Shown: piece by piece, positions 24,862 to 34,671 of the stretch
How the letters are laid out: each line of letters opens with the position of its first letter
Position numbering within the stretch: position 1 is the first letter of the stretch
NCBI GenBank assembly: GCA_009884515.1
Contig: RHHX01000001.1
Coordinates: 1 to 64,000 of the forward strand
Source of the DNA: Candidatus Mycoplasma liparidae
GTDB taxonomy: Bacteria > Bacillota_I > Bacilli_A > Mycoplasmatales > Mycoplasmoidaceae
Reading direction: 5' to 3'
Length of the DNA stretch: 64,000 bases
Position numbers and translations under genes: made by a program
The notes under the pieces: model-generated
Seen by the model: only the letters and a program-made list of their open reading frames with translations
Database searches by the model: none
What the model was told of the DNA's origin: nothing

Positions 24862-26120
24862 AAATTTTCTTTGTATTCTATTCAGTTTTGATAATTTTCT
24901 TCAAGGAATTTTATTCTTTCCTTAGTTAAAAATATTTTATCTATTTTAACTTCTGGATCATTAATTTTTAATTCTCTATCAACTAAATATCCTTTGGGAT
25001 TAAAGGTTATTTGATTTTCTGTTAACATTTTATGATAAGCTCCTGGAATTAGTAAACAATTGTTATTATTAGCAATTGAATAATAGTCTTCATTATCAAA
25101 ACATTTTCGAACAGAAATTATATGAGAATGATCTTGACCACTATATTCTTTTAATAAATGAGATGAAATATTTGCTTCTATTTTATTATTTTCTTTAAGA
25201 TCATTAAATTCTATACTAACTAGATTTTTTTGTCTTATTCTCAGTCTTGATTTCAATGTTTTTTCAGTTATTAATTTTTTTTGATATTCTTCAATTGTTT
25301 CATCAATTTCTTTCTTAATATATTTTTGATCTTTTAAGTTTTTCTTTATATATTCATATGTTTTATTGATAGATTTTCCTTCATAAATAGAATTTAATAT
25401 TTCTAATATTTCTTCGGATTCATCAATATTATCTATTGCAAAATAATTAAATGATTTAAAAACTCTTTTAGCAGAATCAAATATATCATTAGATTGTTGT
25501 TTTTTGAAAGTATCTAAATACTCTTTTAATTTAATGGTTTGCAAATCCTCAATTTTTATTTCTTCAAATTTCGGATGCTTAAAAATTCTAATTGAATTAA
25601 AAAAATCTACAAAATTATGCAAATGAAATTCATCTTCTAAAGCTAAAGTTTTTTTAATTTCAAAATTATAATATTTAAAAGCAGCTTTGCTATTATCACC
25701 TTTGGAACCCCCTCAATTAGAACCCGTTAGTAAATCAAAGTTTTTTTTAGCTTTTTTGAAAAATTTAAAAGATAATTCATTAAATTTTTCAATTCCTATA
25801 CTGTTAAGAGTTCCTTTTAAATGCTCTAATTTTGAAATATTATCAGAGTTATATGGAGTTAAAAATTCTTCTCTATACTTTTTTGAATAAGGTAACATAC
25901 TTTTTCAATAGCAAGTTAATTTCATTTCCCTATCTGTAGGACGAAATTCTCCACCTTCTATTTGTAAAAACTGTTTTCCTATATTGCCTGTTAAAGGATC
26001 ATAAATATAATATGCATGTCCTCATATTTTATACTTATTAGTTTTTTCAGTAAATTTGCTTGAGTAGTATTTTTTTGTTGCAAAAGGTATTTTTACTGCT
26101 TTATATGTAATATTAATCAT
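24858..26120 (-). CDS. HNH-type restriction endonuclease
   Basis: This 420-residue protein starts one base after the stop of the C5 methyltransferase. The C-terminal region DHSHIISVRKCFDNEDYY then NNNCLLIPGAYHKML is an HNH-like site (His-His...Asn...His). The N-terminal half contains KIWGHAYYIYDPLTGNIGKQ and a probable DNA-recognition part. TGA codons near residues 38, 77 and 139 and before IEYKENF are Trp. Its end overlaps the other nuclease gene by 4 bases, tail to tail. It is probably the restriction partner of the C5 methyltransferase. Confidence 0.8.
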
Positions 26121-26121
26121 A

Positions 26122-27305
26122 CTAAAATTCCAACTTTTGGAAAATAGCTTCTAGAACATTAATCGAAATTGCATTACCAGCTAAATAAATTAATTTTGTT
26201 TCACTGATTAAATCATTTCTTTTTATTTTTTTAAAGTCTGGAGCACTCATACCCATATATCGATATAAATAAGATGCTGGTAGTGAATAAATTTTATTAT
26301 CTTCATCAATAATTTTTATTCTACTATTTGCACCTGAAGCTGTTAATGTTGGACCTGAAAAATTCGGATCATAAATATGAGCTTCACTATGGAAAGTTGA
26401 ATAATTTAAAAGCGATGATTTTTTAATATTATTTTTAGTTAAAACAAAATCTTTATGTTTATATTGATTTAATTTTTCTAGAGGTAATTTATTTTTAATC
26501 TCCAAAAAAACATTCATCGGGACTTTTTTATTTGTATTATTAAAAATTGGTTCTTTAAAATTTATTTTTTCAGCAAAATCTTTTCTTACAGATAAGACAA
26601 ATGCTCTTACTCGATTCTGTGGAGAACCGAAAGAAGTGGCATTTAATATATATATATATAGCTTTTGTATCCAAAAGTTTCTAATGTTTTGATTCAATTA
26701 TCTAATTCTGGCTTATGAATCTTCGAAACCATGTTTTTTACATTTTCAAGTAGTAAATATTTGGGCATTTCATCCTCTTTTCAATTGTTGTTCATATCTT
26801 TAAAAATTCTTTTTATTTCTCAAACTAAACTACTTCTTGAACCTGAGTCTTCTTTCATTCCTATTTGTTTACCTTGAAGTGATAAATCTTGACAAGGAAA
26901 TGAATATGTAAAAATATCAATTTCTTTGGGAATTTGATGATATTTAATTTCACTAATATTAAAAAGATTATTACAAACTTCTTCACTCTTTTTAATATAA
27001 AAAGCTTTATGAGTTTTTGATAATTTTGCTAATGTTTTCTTACTTGCTATTTCTTTAGAATTTGTTGATAAGCTTAAATTACTGATATCTATTTCTAATA
27101 CTTCTTTGGGTAATTTAATTTTAGAATGATGTAAATTAATATATCCAATAATTGCATCAACATATCATTCAATAATACCAACACTAGTTATTTTTCAATT
27201 TTTACTTTTAGCAATATTATCAAGCGCTTTTCTTTGAGTTCCAATTCCAGCAAAAGCTTCAAAAATTTTTATTTCTTTTAGTTCATTATCATTATCAAAT
27301 TTCAT
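26122..27305 (-). pseudogene. C5-cytosine methyltransferase, out of frame at a (TA)7 tract
   Basis: All C5-methyltransferase motifs are present in order: EAFAGIGTQRKAL (I), YSFPCQDLSLQGK (IV, catalytic Cys), LLLENVKNM (VI), NATSFGSPQNRVR (VIII), GPTLTASGANS (IX) and GNAISINVLEAIF (X). From ATG 27305 the frame ends ...YKSYIYIY-stop at about 26644, inside the TA tract. The second part is open in another frame. Removing one TA joins them as YKSYIYILNATSFG. I read it as a phase-variable gene in its OFF state; a sequencing slip cannot be excluded. The protein would have 393 residues when ON. Confidence 0.85.
26647..26660 (-). repeat. (TA)7 tract in the C5 methyltransferase gene
   Basis: Seven TA units sit exactly where the frame breaks. 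Six or nine units would make one continuous gene; seven and eight do not. The tract lies just before motif VIII. Confidence 0.85.
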
Positions 27306-27329
27306 TCCACTTTTCCCTTCAAAATAAAA

Positions 27330-27355
27330 AAATATTTATTTAAAAATAAATATTT
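27330..27355 (-). terminator. Terminator after the Bax-inhibitor-like gene
   Basis: AAATATTTATT and AATAAATATTT pair around a short loop. On the minus strand they are followed by TTTTTTATTTT, four bases after the gene stop. Confidence 0.6.
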
Positions 27356-27359
27356 AATC

Positions 27360-28106
27360 TTAACGAATAATGGTAAATAGTCTTGCTAATAATATTATTA
27401 AATTAATAACTGATGTTAATAAGATAAATCCAAAAAATAAACACATTTTATTAATAACATCTTTATCTAATTCAGTGCCACTTTGATCAATAAACATTTG
27501 TGTTTTCGACATTGAATTAAAAGTAATAACAATGTATAGAATTGAAAGTAATCCTGAAATTATTGATATTCCAAAGAACAATGGATTAGAAAATGAACCT
27601 GGTATTAAGAAATAAAATAACACTAATACTAATGTTAAAAGCATATAAATTCCAAATAATATAAAAGTAAATTTCATTAAATTCATTGCTAATTTTTCCG
27701 GAATTAATAATCCAACAATACCAGCAATAGTTAAAATTCCACCGGCTAAACCAAAGATTAATAATAACTCTTGTCCATTAAATAAACTAAAGATTGCATT
27801 GAAAGTAAAACCAGAGGCAGTACAATAGAATAAATATAATAATCCATAAATAAGATATGACACTTCTGTTGTTTTAAAAGAAACATAGAAAGTTAATCCC
27901 ATTGCAATTAAAAGAGATCCAACCATAATAATAACATCAAGGGGAGGATCTAATGGTATTGAAGAAAAAAGAAAACTAAACAAAGAAGTTAATAAAAAAC
28001 CTAGTCCAGCATATAAAGATGATCTACCAATAATGCTGATTTGTTTCTTTTGATAAAGTTTTACAGAAACATCATTCATTTGAACATTTTTACTAAATAC
28101 ATTCAT
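27360..28106 (-). CDS. Bax inhibitor-1/YbhL-like membrane protein
   Basis: This 248-residue protein has seven hydrophobic segments. A short cytoplasmic N-terminus ends in ISIIGRSSLYAG, and the C-terminal helix is VINLIILLARLFTIIR. Size, topology and the YGLLYLFYCTASGFTFNAIF core suggest the Bax-inhibitor-1 (TMBIM/YbhL) family of proton or calcium leak channels. The aspartate pair of the family pore (SGTELDKDVI) is partly kept. The match is from memory. Confidence 0.7.
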   Translation of the reverse strand: MNVFSKNVQMNDVSVKLYQKKQISIIGRSSLYAGLGFLLTSLFSFLFSSIPLDPPLDVIIMVGSLLIAMGLTFYVSFKTTEVSYLIYGLLYLFYCTASGFTFNAIFSLFNGQELLLIFGLAGGILTIAGIVGLLIPEKLAMNLMKFTFILFGIYMLLTLVLVLFYFLIPGSFSNPLFFGISIISGLLSILYIVITFNSMSKTQMFIDQSGTELDKDVINKMCLFFGFILLTSVINLIILLARLFTIIR

Positions 28107-28119
28107 TATTGAAATTCTC

Positions 28120-28836
28120 CTATTGAAATTGATGTTTAACAGTTAATGTATATACTTTAAAATGTGTATATATTATTAAAGATAATATTTTAATTATACT
28201 ATGATAAATTTTATTTTCCACAGGCTCTGGTAAATATTTTTCATCAAAATCACTTTTAATATAATAGTCTATTGCTTTTAAAGTATTAAAGACTTGAGGG
28301 TTAATTCGATAAGGTTTATCATAACAAAAATCACATAACGCATCTAACGAATTAATATCAATTGTCTTGATATTTTTATTTTCCTTACATTGACAATTAT
28401 TATAATCAATTTCAAGATCTAACAAATTAATAAAATTAATTAATAATAATGTTGCTACTATTAAGTCATTTTTAAATTTCGTAATATTAATAATGTTTCT
28501 TTGATATAAATCAAATAAATTTATTTCAGGATGAGTATTATTCTTAACTAAATCATTCATAATGTAAATTGAAATAGAATTACCAAGTTCAAAATTTAAT
28601 TCAGATAATAAATTAATCTTTTTTAACTTACTCATTTTATCCATACTATAAAAAATTTCAAATTCCAAAAATGAACCATATTGCATTAATCTGCCGTTTT
28701 TAGAAATTATTTTTCTAACTCCAGGAGCATAGCAAACTACTTTTTCATTTTCAGTACTAAGAATTGTAATAATTGCATCAAAAACATTATAATCATGAAT
28801 ATTTATTAAATATCCTTTGATAATTTTTTCAGCCAT
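28120..28836 (-). CDS. recO: DNA repair protein RecO
   Basis: RecO loads RecA with RecR on SSB-coated DNA. This one has 238 residues. The N-terminal OB fold reads IIKGYLINIHDYNVFDAIIT then YAPGVRKIISKNGRLMQYG. A zinc-like Cys set is present in NCQCKENK and LCDFC. ATG 28836 follows the era stop directly (TAGATG). The era-recO order is widespread in Firmicutes. Confidence 0.88.
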   Translation of the reverse strand: MAEKIIKGYLINIHDYNVFDAIITILSTENEKVVCYAPGVRKIISKNGRLMQYGSFLEFEIFYSMDKMSKLKKINLLSELNFELGNSISIYIMNDLVKNNTHPEINLFDLYQRNIINITKFKNDLIVATLLLINFINLLDLEIDYNNCQCKENKNIKTIDINSLDALCDFCYDKPYRINPQVFNTLKAIDYYIKSDFDEKYLPEPVENKIYHSIIKILSLIIYTHFKVYTLTVKHQFQ

Positions 28837-29712
28837 CTATTTATAACCAAGACTGCTGATTAAATAGTTATTGTTTCTTCAATCTTCTTCGACTTTAACA
28901 TATAATTTTAAAACAATTTTACAATCATAAATATTAAGAAGTTCTATTCTTGCATTAGTGCCTATTTGTTTGATCATACTACCATTCTTACCAATTAGAA
29001 TTGGTTTTTGACTTGATCTTTCAACAATAATATCAGCATTGATATTAAAAGTCTTTTTTTCTTCATCATAGTTATTTGTAGTAACATCAACACCAATAGC
29101 ATATGGTATTTCTCTTCTTAATAAAATTAAACATTGTTCTCTTACTATTTCAGCAATGATAAATTTATCATCTGGTTCTCTAAAATATGAAACATCAATG
29201 TCTTCACTTGCTGTTGATTCAATATAATTAATAACCTTTTCAATATTAATTTTATGAAGAGCAGAAATTTGAATAACTTCTTGAAAATCAAAATCAATTT
29301 TTAATTTAGCAGCCATTTCATCAATTAATTCTTGTTTTGATGTTTCTGCTTTATTAATAATTAAAATTTTATTTTTAATATCATATTTAGAAATGTTATT
29401 TAAAATATTACGATCTTCAATATCAAACTCTCTTGTCATATCAAATAAATATAAAATAGCGTTAGCTACTTTTAAAGAATTATTAACTTCTCAGTTTAAA
29501 AATTTATCTAATTTGTTATTGGGAAGATGAAATCCAGGTGTATCAACAATAACAGCTTTAACATTATCATTTTTATAAATGAAAAAAGATTGTTTTCTTG
29601 TTGTTTGTGGTTTCTTATTCACAATTGCTTTTTTCTGATTAAAAATAGCATTTAAAAGAGTTGATTTACCAACATTAGGTTTGCCAACAATAGCAACAAT
29701 ATTATTCTTCAT
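28837..29712 (-). CDS. era: GTPase Era
   Basis: Era is a GTPase for 16S maturation and 30S assembly. It has 291 residues. G1 [13 protein letters not shown]2 region PQTTRK, G3 DTPGFH, and G4 INKAE in place of NKxD. The C-terminal KH domain carries [20 protein letters not shown]. Two TGA codons read as Trp (FLNWEVNN, EEDWRNNN). It overlaps ybeY by 11 bases, and recO follows without a gap. Confidence 0.95.
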
Positions 29713-30139
29713 ATATTCCTTTATTAATTAAGCAAATTCTTAAAATATCTTCTTGTAAATCAAACATTATTTTTTCATCATCTTTATTAAGATGATCATA
29801 TCCTAATAAATGTAAAAGACCATGAGCAAACAATAAACATATTTCATAAGTTTTACTAACGTTTTTTTCTTTAGCTTGTTGATCTGAAATTTCTTCACAA
29901 ATAAAGATTTCACCCAATAAATAATTATTATCTTTTAATTCAAAAGATAAGACATCTGTTGGTTTATCTATTTTTCGATAATTATTATTTATTATTTTAA
30001 TTTCTGATGGTAAAGCTTTTGATAACTCATAAAATTTATTACTTTGTAATTCCGCTGATAATTTATTAAAAGTTACTTCATTAATTTTTTCAAACAATTG
30101 TTCCATCTTAAAAGAATCATTAATAATAAGCTTATACAT
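29702..30139 (-). CDS. ybeY: Endoribonuclease YbeY
   Basis: This metal-dependent RNase acts in 16S 3' maturation. It has 145 residues. The zinc motif is [13 protein letters not shown] (HGxLHLxGYDH). [11 protein letters not shown] matches the family strand. It overlaps era and lies downstream of the Lys-rich membrane gene. Confidence 0.95.
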   Translation of the reverse strand: MYKLIINDSFKMEQLFEKINEVTFNKLSAELQSNKFYELSKALPSEIKIINNNYRKIDKPTDVLSFELKDNNYLLGEIFICEEISDQQAKEKNVSKTYEICLLFAHGLLHLLGYDHLNKDDEKIMFDLQEDILRICLINKGIYEE

Positions 30140-30193
30140 AACTTTATTATATAAAAAAAATAAAACTTACAGTTTTATTTTTTTTATATAATA

Positions 30194-31060
30194 CTATTTA
30201 GATATTTTTTTAGTTTTTGTTTTTTTAGTTTTTGTTTTTTTAGTTCCAATTTCTAAAGCTGCAGTAGAATAAGGATCCTCATTAATATTATTAGCTTCAC
30301 CTGATAATTCTGGATTCATTTTAAATGCATCTATTTTTTCTTCAGACATTGATTTTACATCAATTACAGGTTCTTCTATTTTTATTTCTTTAGTTTCTAA
30401 TTTAGCAGTTTTTAAATTGACAGTTTCTACTTCTTTTATTTCTTTAGTTTCTAATTTAGCAGTTTTTAAATTGACAGTTTCTACTTCTTTTATTTCTTTA
30501 GTTTCTACTTCAGCAGTTTTTACTTTTCCTTTTTTATCTTTTCCATCAACTTTAACATCTTTATTTTTTGAATCTTTATTATCAGTTTTTTTAGATTTTG
30601 ATTCAGCAGTTGTTTTTTTATCTTTTTCTTTTGACTCTTTAACTACTTTTTCAACTTTTTTATCAACAATATCACGACGTTGTTTATATTCTTCAATAGC
30701 AACAGTAATTTCTTCTTTTAAAATTTTACCATTAACATTTTGTTCAATAAATGTTCTTGATCTTTTACCATAATTAGCAAATAATAATAAAATCATAATA
30801 TTAGCAATAATTAAACCACCAATAACAAGAGCAATTGACATAATGATTAAAACAGATCTGCCACCAGCAGCTTCTTGATTTCTTGCTCCATTAAAAAATT
30901 CATCTATTTCATTTGCTTCATCATTTTGATCAATAACAGCAACATCGTTTTGAACAACATTATTAGAAATATGATAAATTGAATAACCAAGTGTACCAAT
31001 TGTTAATAATGAACTTATTAAAATTGAACTAATAGCAATATTTTTAGTTGTCTTAGTCAT
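30194..31060 (-). CDS. Lys-rich repeat membrane protein
   Basis: I do not recognise this 288-residue protein. It has two membrane segments, at about 10-30 and 69-95, with a short loop between them. The long, highly charged tail (about 110-288) is probably cytoplasmic. It holds two exact 18-residue repeats (ETKEIKEVETVNLKTAKL) plus a partial third, and ends with KTKKTKTKK. The tail composition suggests a nucleic-acid or acidic-surface binding role, an inference only. Confidence 0.7.
   Translation of the reverse strand: MTKTTKNIAISSILISSLLTIGTLGYSIYHISNNVVQNDVAVIDQNDEANEIDEFFNGARNQEAAGGRSVLIIMSIALVIGGLIIANIMILLLFANYGKRSRTFIEQNVNGKILKEEITVAIEEYKQRRDIVDKKVEKVVKESKEKDKKTTAESKSKKTDNKDSKNKDVKVDGKDKKGKVKTAEVETKEIKEVETVNLKTAKLETKEIKEVETVNLKTAKLETKEIKIEEPVIDVKSMSEEKIDAFKMNPELSGEANNINEDPYSTAALEIGTKKTKTKKTKTKKISK
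30394..30501 (-). repeat. Two tandem 54-base repeats
   Basis: The 54-base unit starting at 30394 recurs identically at 30448, with a partial third copy from 30502. Both keep the frame of the Lys-rich protein. Confidence 0.9.
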
Positions 31061-31130
31061 GTTTTTCCTTTTAATAATACTAATATTATTTATACTTAAA
31101 TATTATACATTATTTTATCTTTTTTTGATT

Positions 31131-32816
31131 TTAAATTACTGTCAGAATAGTTGAAAGAATTGGTCTTTTTTTAATTTTTCTTTCAAATTTTTTGATTATT
31201 AATTTTTTAATTCCCATTTTACTTCCTTTAAAATCAATTTTATTATTTTCCAAAATTACAATTGATTCTAAAATTTTTTCTCTTGTTTCTTGGATAATTT
31301 CTTTTAAAAGACTTTTACTAATTTCATCATTATAATTAATAATTCCATAATCTGAAATTGATAAATTTAAGATTTCAAATTTGTTTTCAAATTTTTTCAA
31401 AGTTAAATTAATACAAACAACACCATTTTCAGACATTTGTTGTCTTTCATAAAGTGTTGATGGTTCAATATCATTTTGATTTGGACCTGTAAATTGTTTA
31501 TTTATTTTAATAGTATCGTTTTTAATTATTAATAATTCTGAATTTTCAAACCTTGCAAATTGACCATTTTCTAAAACTAAAACTTTATCTTTAGTAATTG
31601 ATGTTTCTTGAATTAGGTTTAAATATTGAATTTGTGATTTATATAATCCCCCAACTGGAATAATATATTTTGGTTTTAGAAGTAAAGCTAATAATTTGTG
31701 ATCTTCATTTCCTGATTGAAGCGGTTTAATATTCTTATTTAAGGTAAATGTATTAATTTTCAATCTACTAATATTATCTAAAATAGCATTCATCGGAAGT
31801 TCATATCCAGGTTTTCTAAAAATATTAAGGACAAAATTATCATTTTCTCTTAATGTAATGTTTTTATCTTCTTCTTTATGTAATCTACTTAATTTATTCA
31901 TTAAGTAATCATTACTACCAATTATTAAAACAATTGCATTCTTAGATTTATTAATTTCACTAAGTGGCAACAATAATAAACCCTTTTGAGGAATAATATT
32001 TGTTCTCATTAAAGTTTTAAAAATATCAATGAAATTTCTACTGTAAATAATTAGTGGTTTTTGAAATTTTTTTGATAATTCAGCAATAGTAACAATATTA
32101 TAAATTTCATTAGCATTACACCCAATGATAATTCTTTCTTCAGTTTGACTCATTATCTTTTCATAAAAAGATTTAATCGAGTGGTTTGGTGCAGTAAAAG
32201 TTGGTACTTCATTAACCAACCCTGTTTTAGTTATTAATAATAAAACAGGTTGACCTTTTAAAATATCTTTAATATTTAATAATTGTGAATGAAAAGCAAA
32301 TGATTGTTCATTTAGTATTAAATAATCATCTAAGAATATTATTGCTCCTTGTGGAGTTTTAATTACAAAACCACATGAGTGAGGGATTGAGTTAGCAATT
32401 TTAAAAGAACTAAAAGTTAATCCATTTAATTGAAAATCTTGTAAAAAATTCAAAACTTGAAAATTTAAATTTTCATTAGTGATTTTGAATTGTTTTTCAA
32501 ATAGGTTTTCAACAATGTTTTTTCCCATTTCAGAAATAAAAATCGGAACACCAAACCCTATTTTATCTAATAATAAAGGAAGGGAACCAAAGTTTTCATA
32601 TGAAGGTGTTCCGATAAAGATCCCTTTTATTTTGTGTTTGTTTTCAACTAAGTAAGAATAATCTGGAATGATTTTACTAATTCCTAATTTATTATCTATT
32701 AGAGCATCGATGCCTGCATTAAAAATATAAATATTTTCATTTATTTCAAGACAATAACTATTATTGTATTTTTCATCCAACCCACTAAGGGGTAAAAAAC
32801 TTATTTTACTATTCAT
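31131..32816 (-). CDS. RNase J-like protein without catalytic residues
   Basis: This 561-residue protein has the RNase J layout: metallo-beta-lactamase core, beta-CASP insert and C-terminal domain. The metal motif HxHxDH (normally in IFITHGHEDHIGGLP) reads IFIGTPSYENFGSLP. The later NHSIPDS block reads IANSIPHSC. The HGE of the C-terminal core is replaced (PVGGLYK). Most metal ligands are gone, so it is probably non-catalytic. It may be an RNase J2-like partner of an active RNase J elsewhere. The start at ATG 32816 follows GGAGAAAT. Confidence 0.85.
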   Translation of the reverse strand: MNSKISFLPLSGLDEKYNNSYCLEINENIYIFNAGIDALIDNKLGISKIIPDYSYLVENKHKIKGIFIGTPSYENFGSLPLLLDKIGFGVPIFISEMGKNIVENLFEKQFKITNENLNFQVLNFLQDFQLNGLTFSSFKIANSIPHSCGFVIKTPQGAIIFLDDYLILNEQSFAFHSQLLNIKDILKGQPVLLLITKTGLVNEVPTFTAPNHSIKSFYEKIMSQTEERIIIGCNANEIYNIVTIAELSKKFQKPLIIYSRNFIDIFKTLMRTNIIPQKGLLLLPLSEINKSKNAIVLIIGSNDYLMNKLSRLHKEEDKNITLRENDNFVLNIFRKPGYELPMNAILDNISRLKINTFTLNKNIKPLQSGNEDHKLLALLLKPKYIIPVGGLYKSQIQYLNLIQETSITKDKVLVLENGQFARFENSELLIIKNDTIKINKQFTGPNQNDIEPSTLYERQQMSENGVVCINLTLKKFENKFEILNLSISDYGIINYNDEISKSLLKEIIQETREKILESIVILENNKIDFKGSKMGIKKLIIKKFERKIKKRPILSTILTVI

Positions 32817-32950
32817 TATTTCTCCATATTTTATTATTTTAATTTGCCAAAATAATAAACAATTTTATACTCAAACTATTAATATTAATTTTAATAAATT
32901 GATTTTTATAATATTATATAATATATTATTAAAAAAATGAGGTGGCTTTA

Positions 32951-33631
32951 ATGCTTAAATGTATTTATATAGATTTATTTCCTTATATTATTGATGGTTC
33001 TAAATTAGCTACATCAATTTGAATAAAAATAAAATCTAATCCGAAAATTGTTGAATGATTATTAGATAAACCTAAAATGCGTGAATTAATAGCTCAAAAC
33101 CCTTCATTCTTTAAAAGTTTAGAAGATTTTAAAGAATTATTAAGTCCTATTGATTTCAATTTTTTTTCTGATTATTGAAAATTAGAATTTAAAGAGAGTT
33201 TAGCTATTTTAGCTAAAAATGGATTTAATAAAATTATCAAAGATTTTTTTGAATCATGTCATGAAAATAATGTTAAAATAATTGTGACATACAATAGAGA
33301 TGTTTGTTCTGATGTTGGACAACTATATCCATTCTTAAAAAATGTTGATTTTAAATATATTCCATACGAAGAAAATTTAAATCTAGAAGGTTTTATTAAA
33401 ACAAATCTAGAAAATGAATTTTTAATGAATGAAGTTTGTGTTATTACTCAAAATCATGATATTTTGAAAAAACTTCAAACCAATAAAATTTTTGTTGCAA
33501 CTATTGATAGTAGCAAATTAAGTAATAATGATAACAACATTTATTATTTTAATGATTATAAAAATTTATCATATTATGATCTTTCTTATTCTTTTTATAA
33601 AGATGAAGACCAAGATACAATTGAATTATAA
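32951..33631 (+). CDS. Uncharacterised protein, possibly HAD-like
   Basis: This 226-residue soluble protein starts at ATG 32951 behind a strong GAGGTGG. It opens CIYIDLFPYIIDGSKLA, which has the position but not the residues of an HAD motif I (DxD missing). VKIIVTYNRD and NEVCVITQNHDILKKL could be later strands of the same fold. If so it is degenerate. It is in one operon with the next gene (11-base gap). Confidence 0.6.
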
Positions 33632-33642
33632 AAGAGGCTCAC

Positions 33643-34293
33643 ATGCAAATATTAAAAAGTAAAATTACTGAATTCAAACAAATTGATTGAGCAGCTAAAA
33701 TTATCATTGAAAAACTAATAGTTGATAAAATTTCTCTTGATGTTCATAGAAGTAGAATTAACAAGGTATTTGAAAATCATTCAAATGAAAGCAAAGAAGA
33801 ATACATTATGCAAATTGTTATTAGAGACAATATTCTTAATTTAGCATTATCTATTATTGAAAAGTCTTTTAAATTTGATATCAATGATGAAGATATTGCA
33901 AAAATTTCTGAAAGAATTAATAAAAGCATTTCAGAAAAAGTAGTTAATCCCCAACCTTTAGATAAAGAAGCTATGAAACTTAATACAATTTTCTTTATTA
34001 AAAGAGTATTGATATTTGATAAACTTGCTAAAGAATATGAAATTTCTGTTTCTGATCAAGAATTAAAAGAAATTTTAAATCAATATTATACAGATACAAA
34101 CCAACCTATTAGAGATATTATCAATGATGATGAAAACTTAAAAAATGCTAAAAGAGCTTTTTTAGATGAAAAAATAATTGCTTTTATTTTAGAAAAATAT
34201 AAAGGTACAACTAACTTAGATAAATTATGAGAAAATATGCAAAATTCTCATACAGCTATGTTAAATATTATGGATACTTCAAAAGATAAATAA
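33643..34293 (+). CDS. Trigger-factor C-domain-like protein
   Basis: This 216-residue helical protein lacks a ribosome-binding or PPIase domain. The part IFDKLAKEYEISVSDQELKE then LNQYYTDTNQPIRDIINDDE and FLDEKIIAFILEKYKG looks like the C-terminal chaperone domain of trigger factor. This is a judgement from the pattern of a helical hairpin, not a firm homology. The gene follows a good AGAGG site and ends before a strong terminator. Confidence 0.55.
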
Positions 34294-34308
34294 TATAAAA
34301 ATTAAATA

Positions 34309-34350
34309 GAATTAAAAAAGCAACTACTTTTGTAGTTGCTTTTTTAATTC
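34309..34350. terminator. Strong bidirectional terminator
   Basis: A 19-base perfect stem (GAATTAAAAAAGCAACTAC with its complement) and a TTTT loop lie between convergent genes. It overlaps the end of the minus-strand gene. Confidence 0.9.
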
Positions 34351-34671
34351 TTCAGCATAGTTTCCTAAAACTAATGTTATTGATTTTTCATTTATTAATA
34401 TTCCTTTAATACCAATTTTCTTAAGTTTATCTTTATTAACTAAACTAATATTATCTAAACTTAATATTATTGAATTTAATGTTGATTTAATATCAATAAT
34501 ATTTTCTCTACTACCAATGCATTTTAAGAATATATTTAAATCAAATGGAATTTGATTAGATTTCTTGAAATCTGTATTAATGTTTTTTTCATTATCCTTG
34601 ATTTTTTCTTTTACTTTTTTATCTAATGTTCCAAATGATAGAATGTTAATTATTTTTGATTTGTTTTTCAT
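34324..34671 (-). CDS. Stand-alone PTS EIIB-like protein
   Basis: This 115-residue protein resembles a glucose-type EIIB domain: CIGSRENIIDIKSTLNSIIL, then DKLKKIGIKGILINEKSITL and VLGNYAEELKKQL. The phosphorylated Cys of the family (in a DxCxTRLR block) is not kept, so it cannot relay phosphate in the usual way. The trio spx, nadK and this gene matches MG127-MG129 of Mycoplasma genitalium, so it is an old neighbour, perhaps regulatory. The start TAAATG is coupled to nadK. Confidence 0.75.
   Translation of the reverse strand: MKNKSKIINILSFGTLDKKVKEKIKDNEKNINTDFKKSNQIPFDLNIFLKCIGSRENIIDIKSTLNSIILSLDNISLVNKDKLKKIGIKGILINEKSITLVLGNYAEELKKQLQK

Noticed and set aside
30417..30773. Ser/Phe-rich plus-strand frame
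   Set aside because: It is the antisense shadow of the Lys-rich repeat protein; the low-complexity composition mirrors it.
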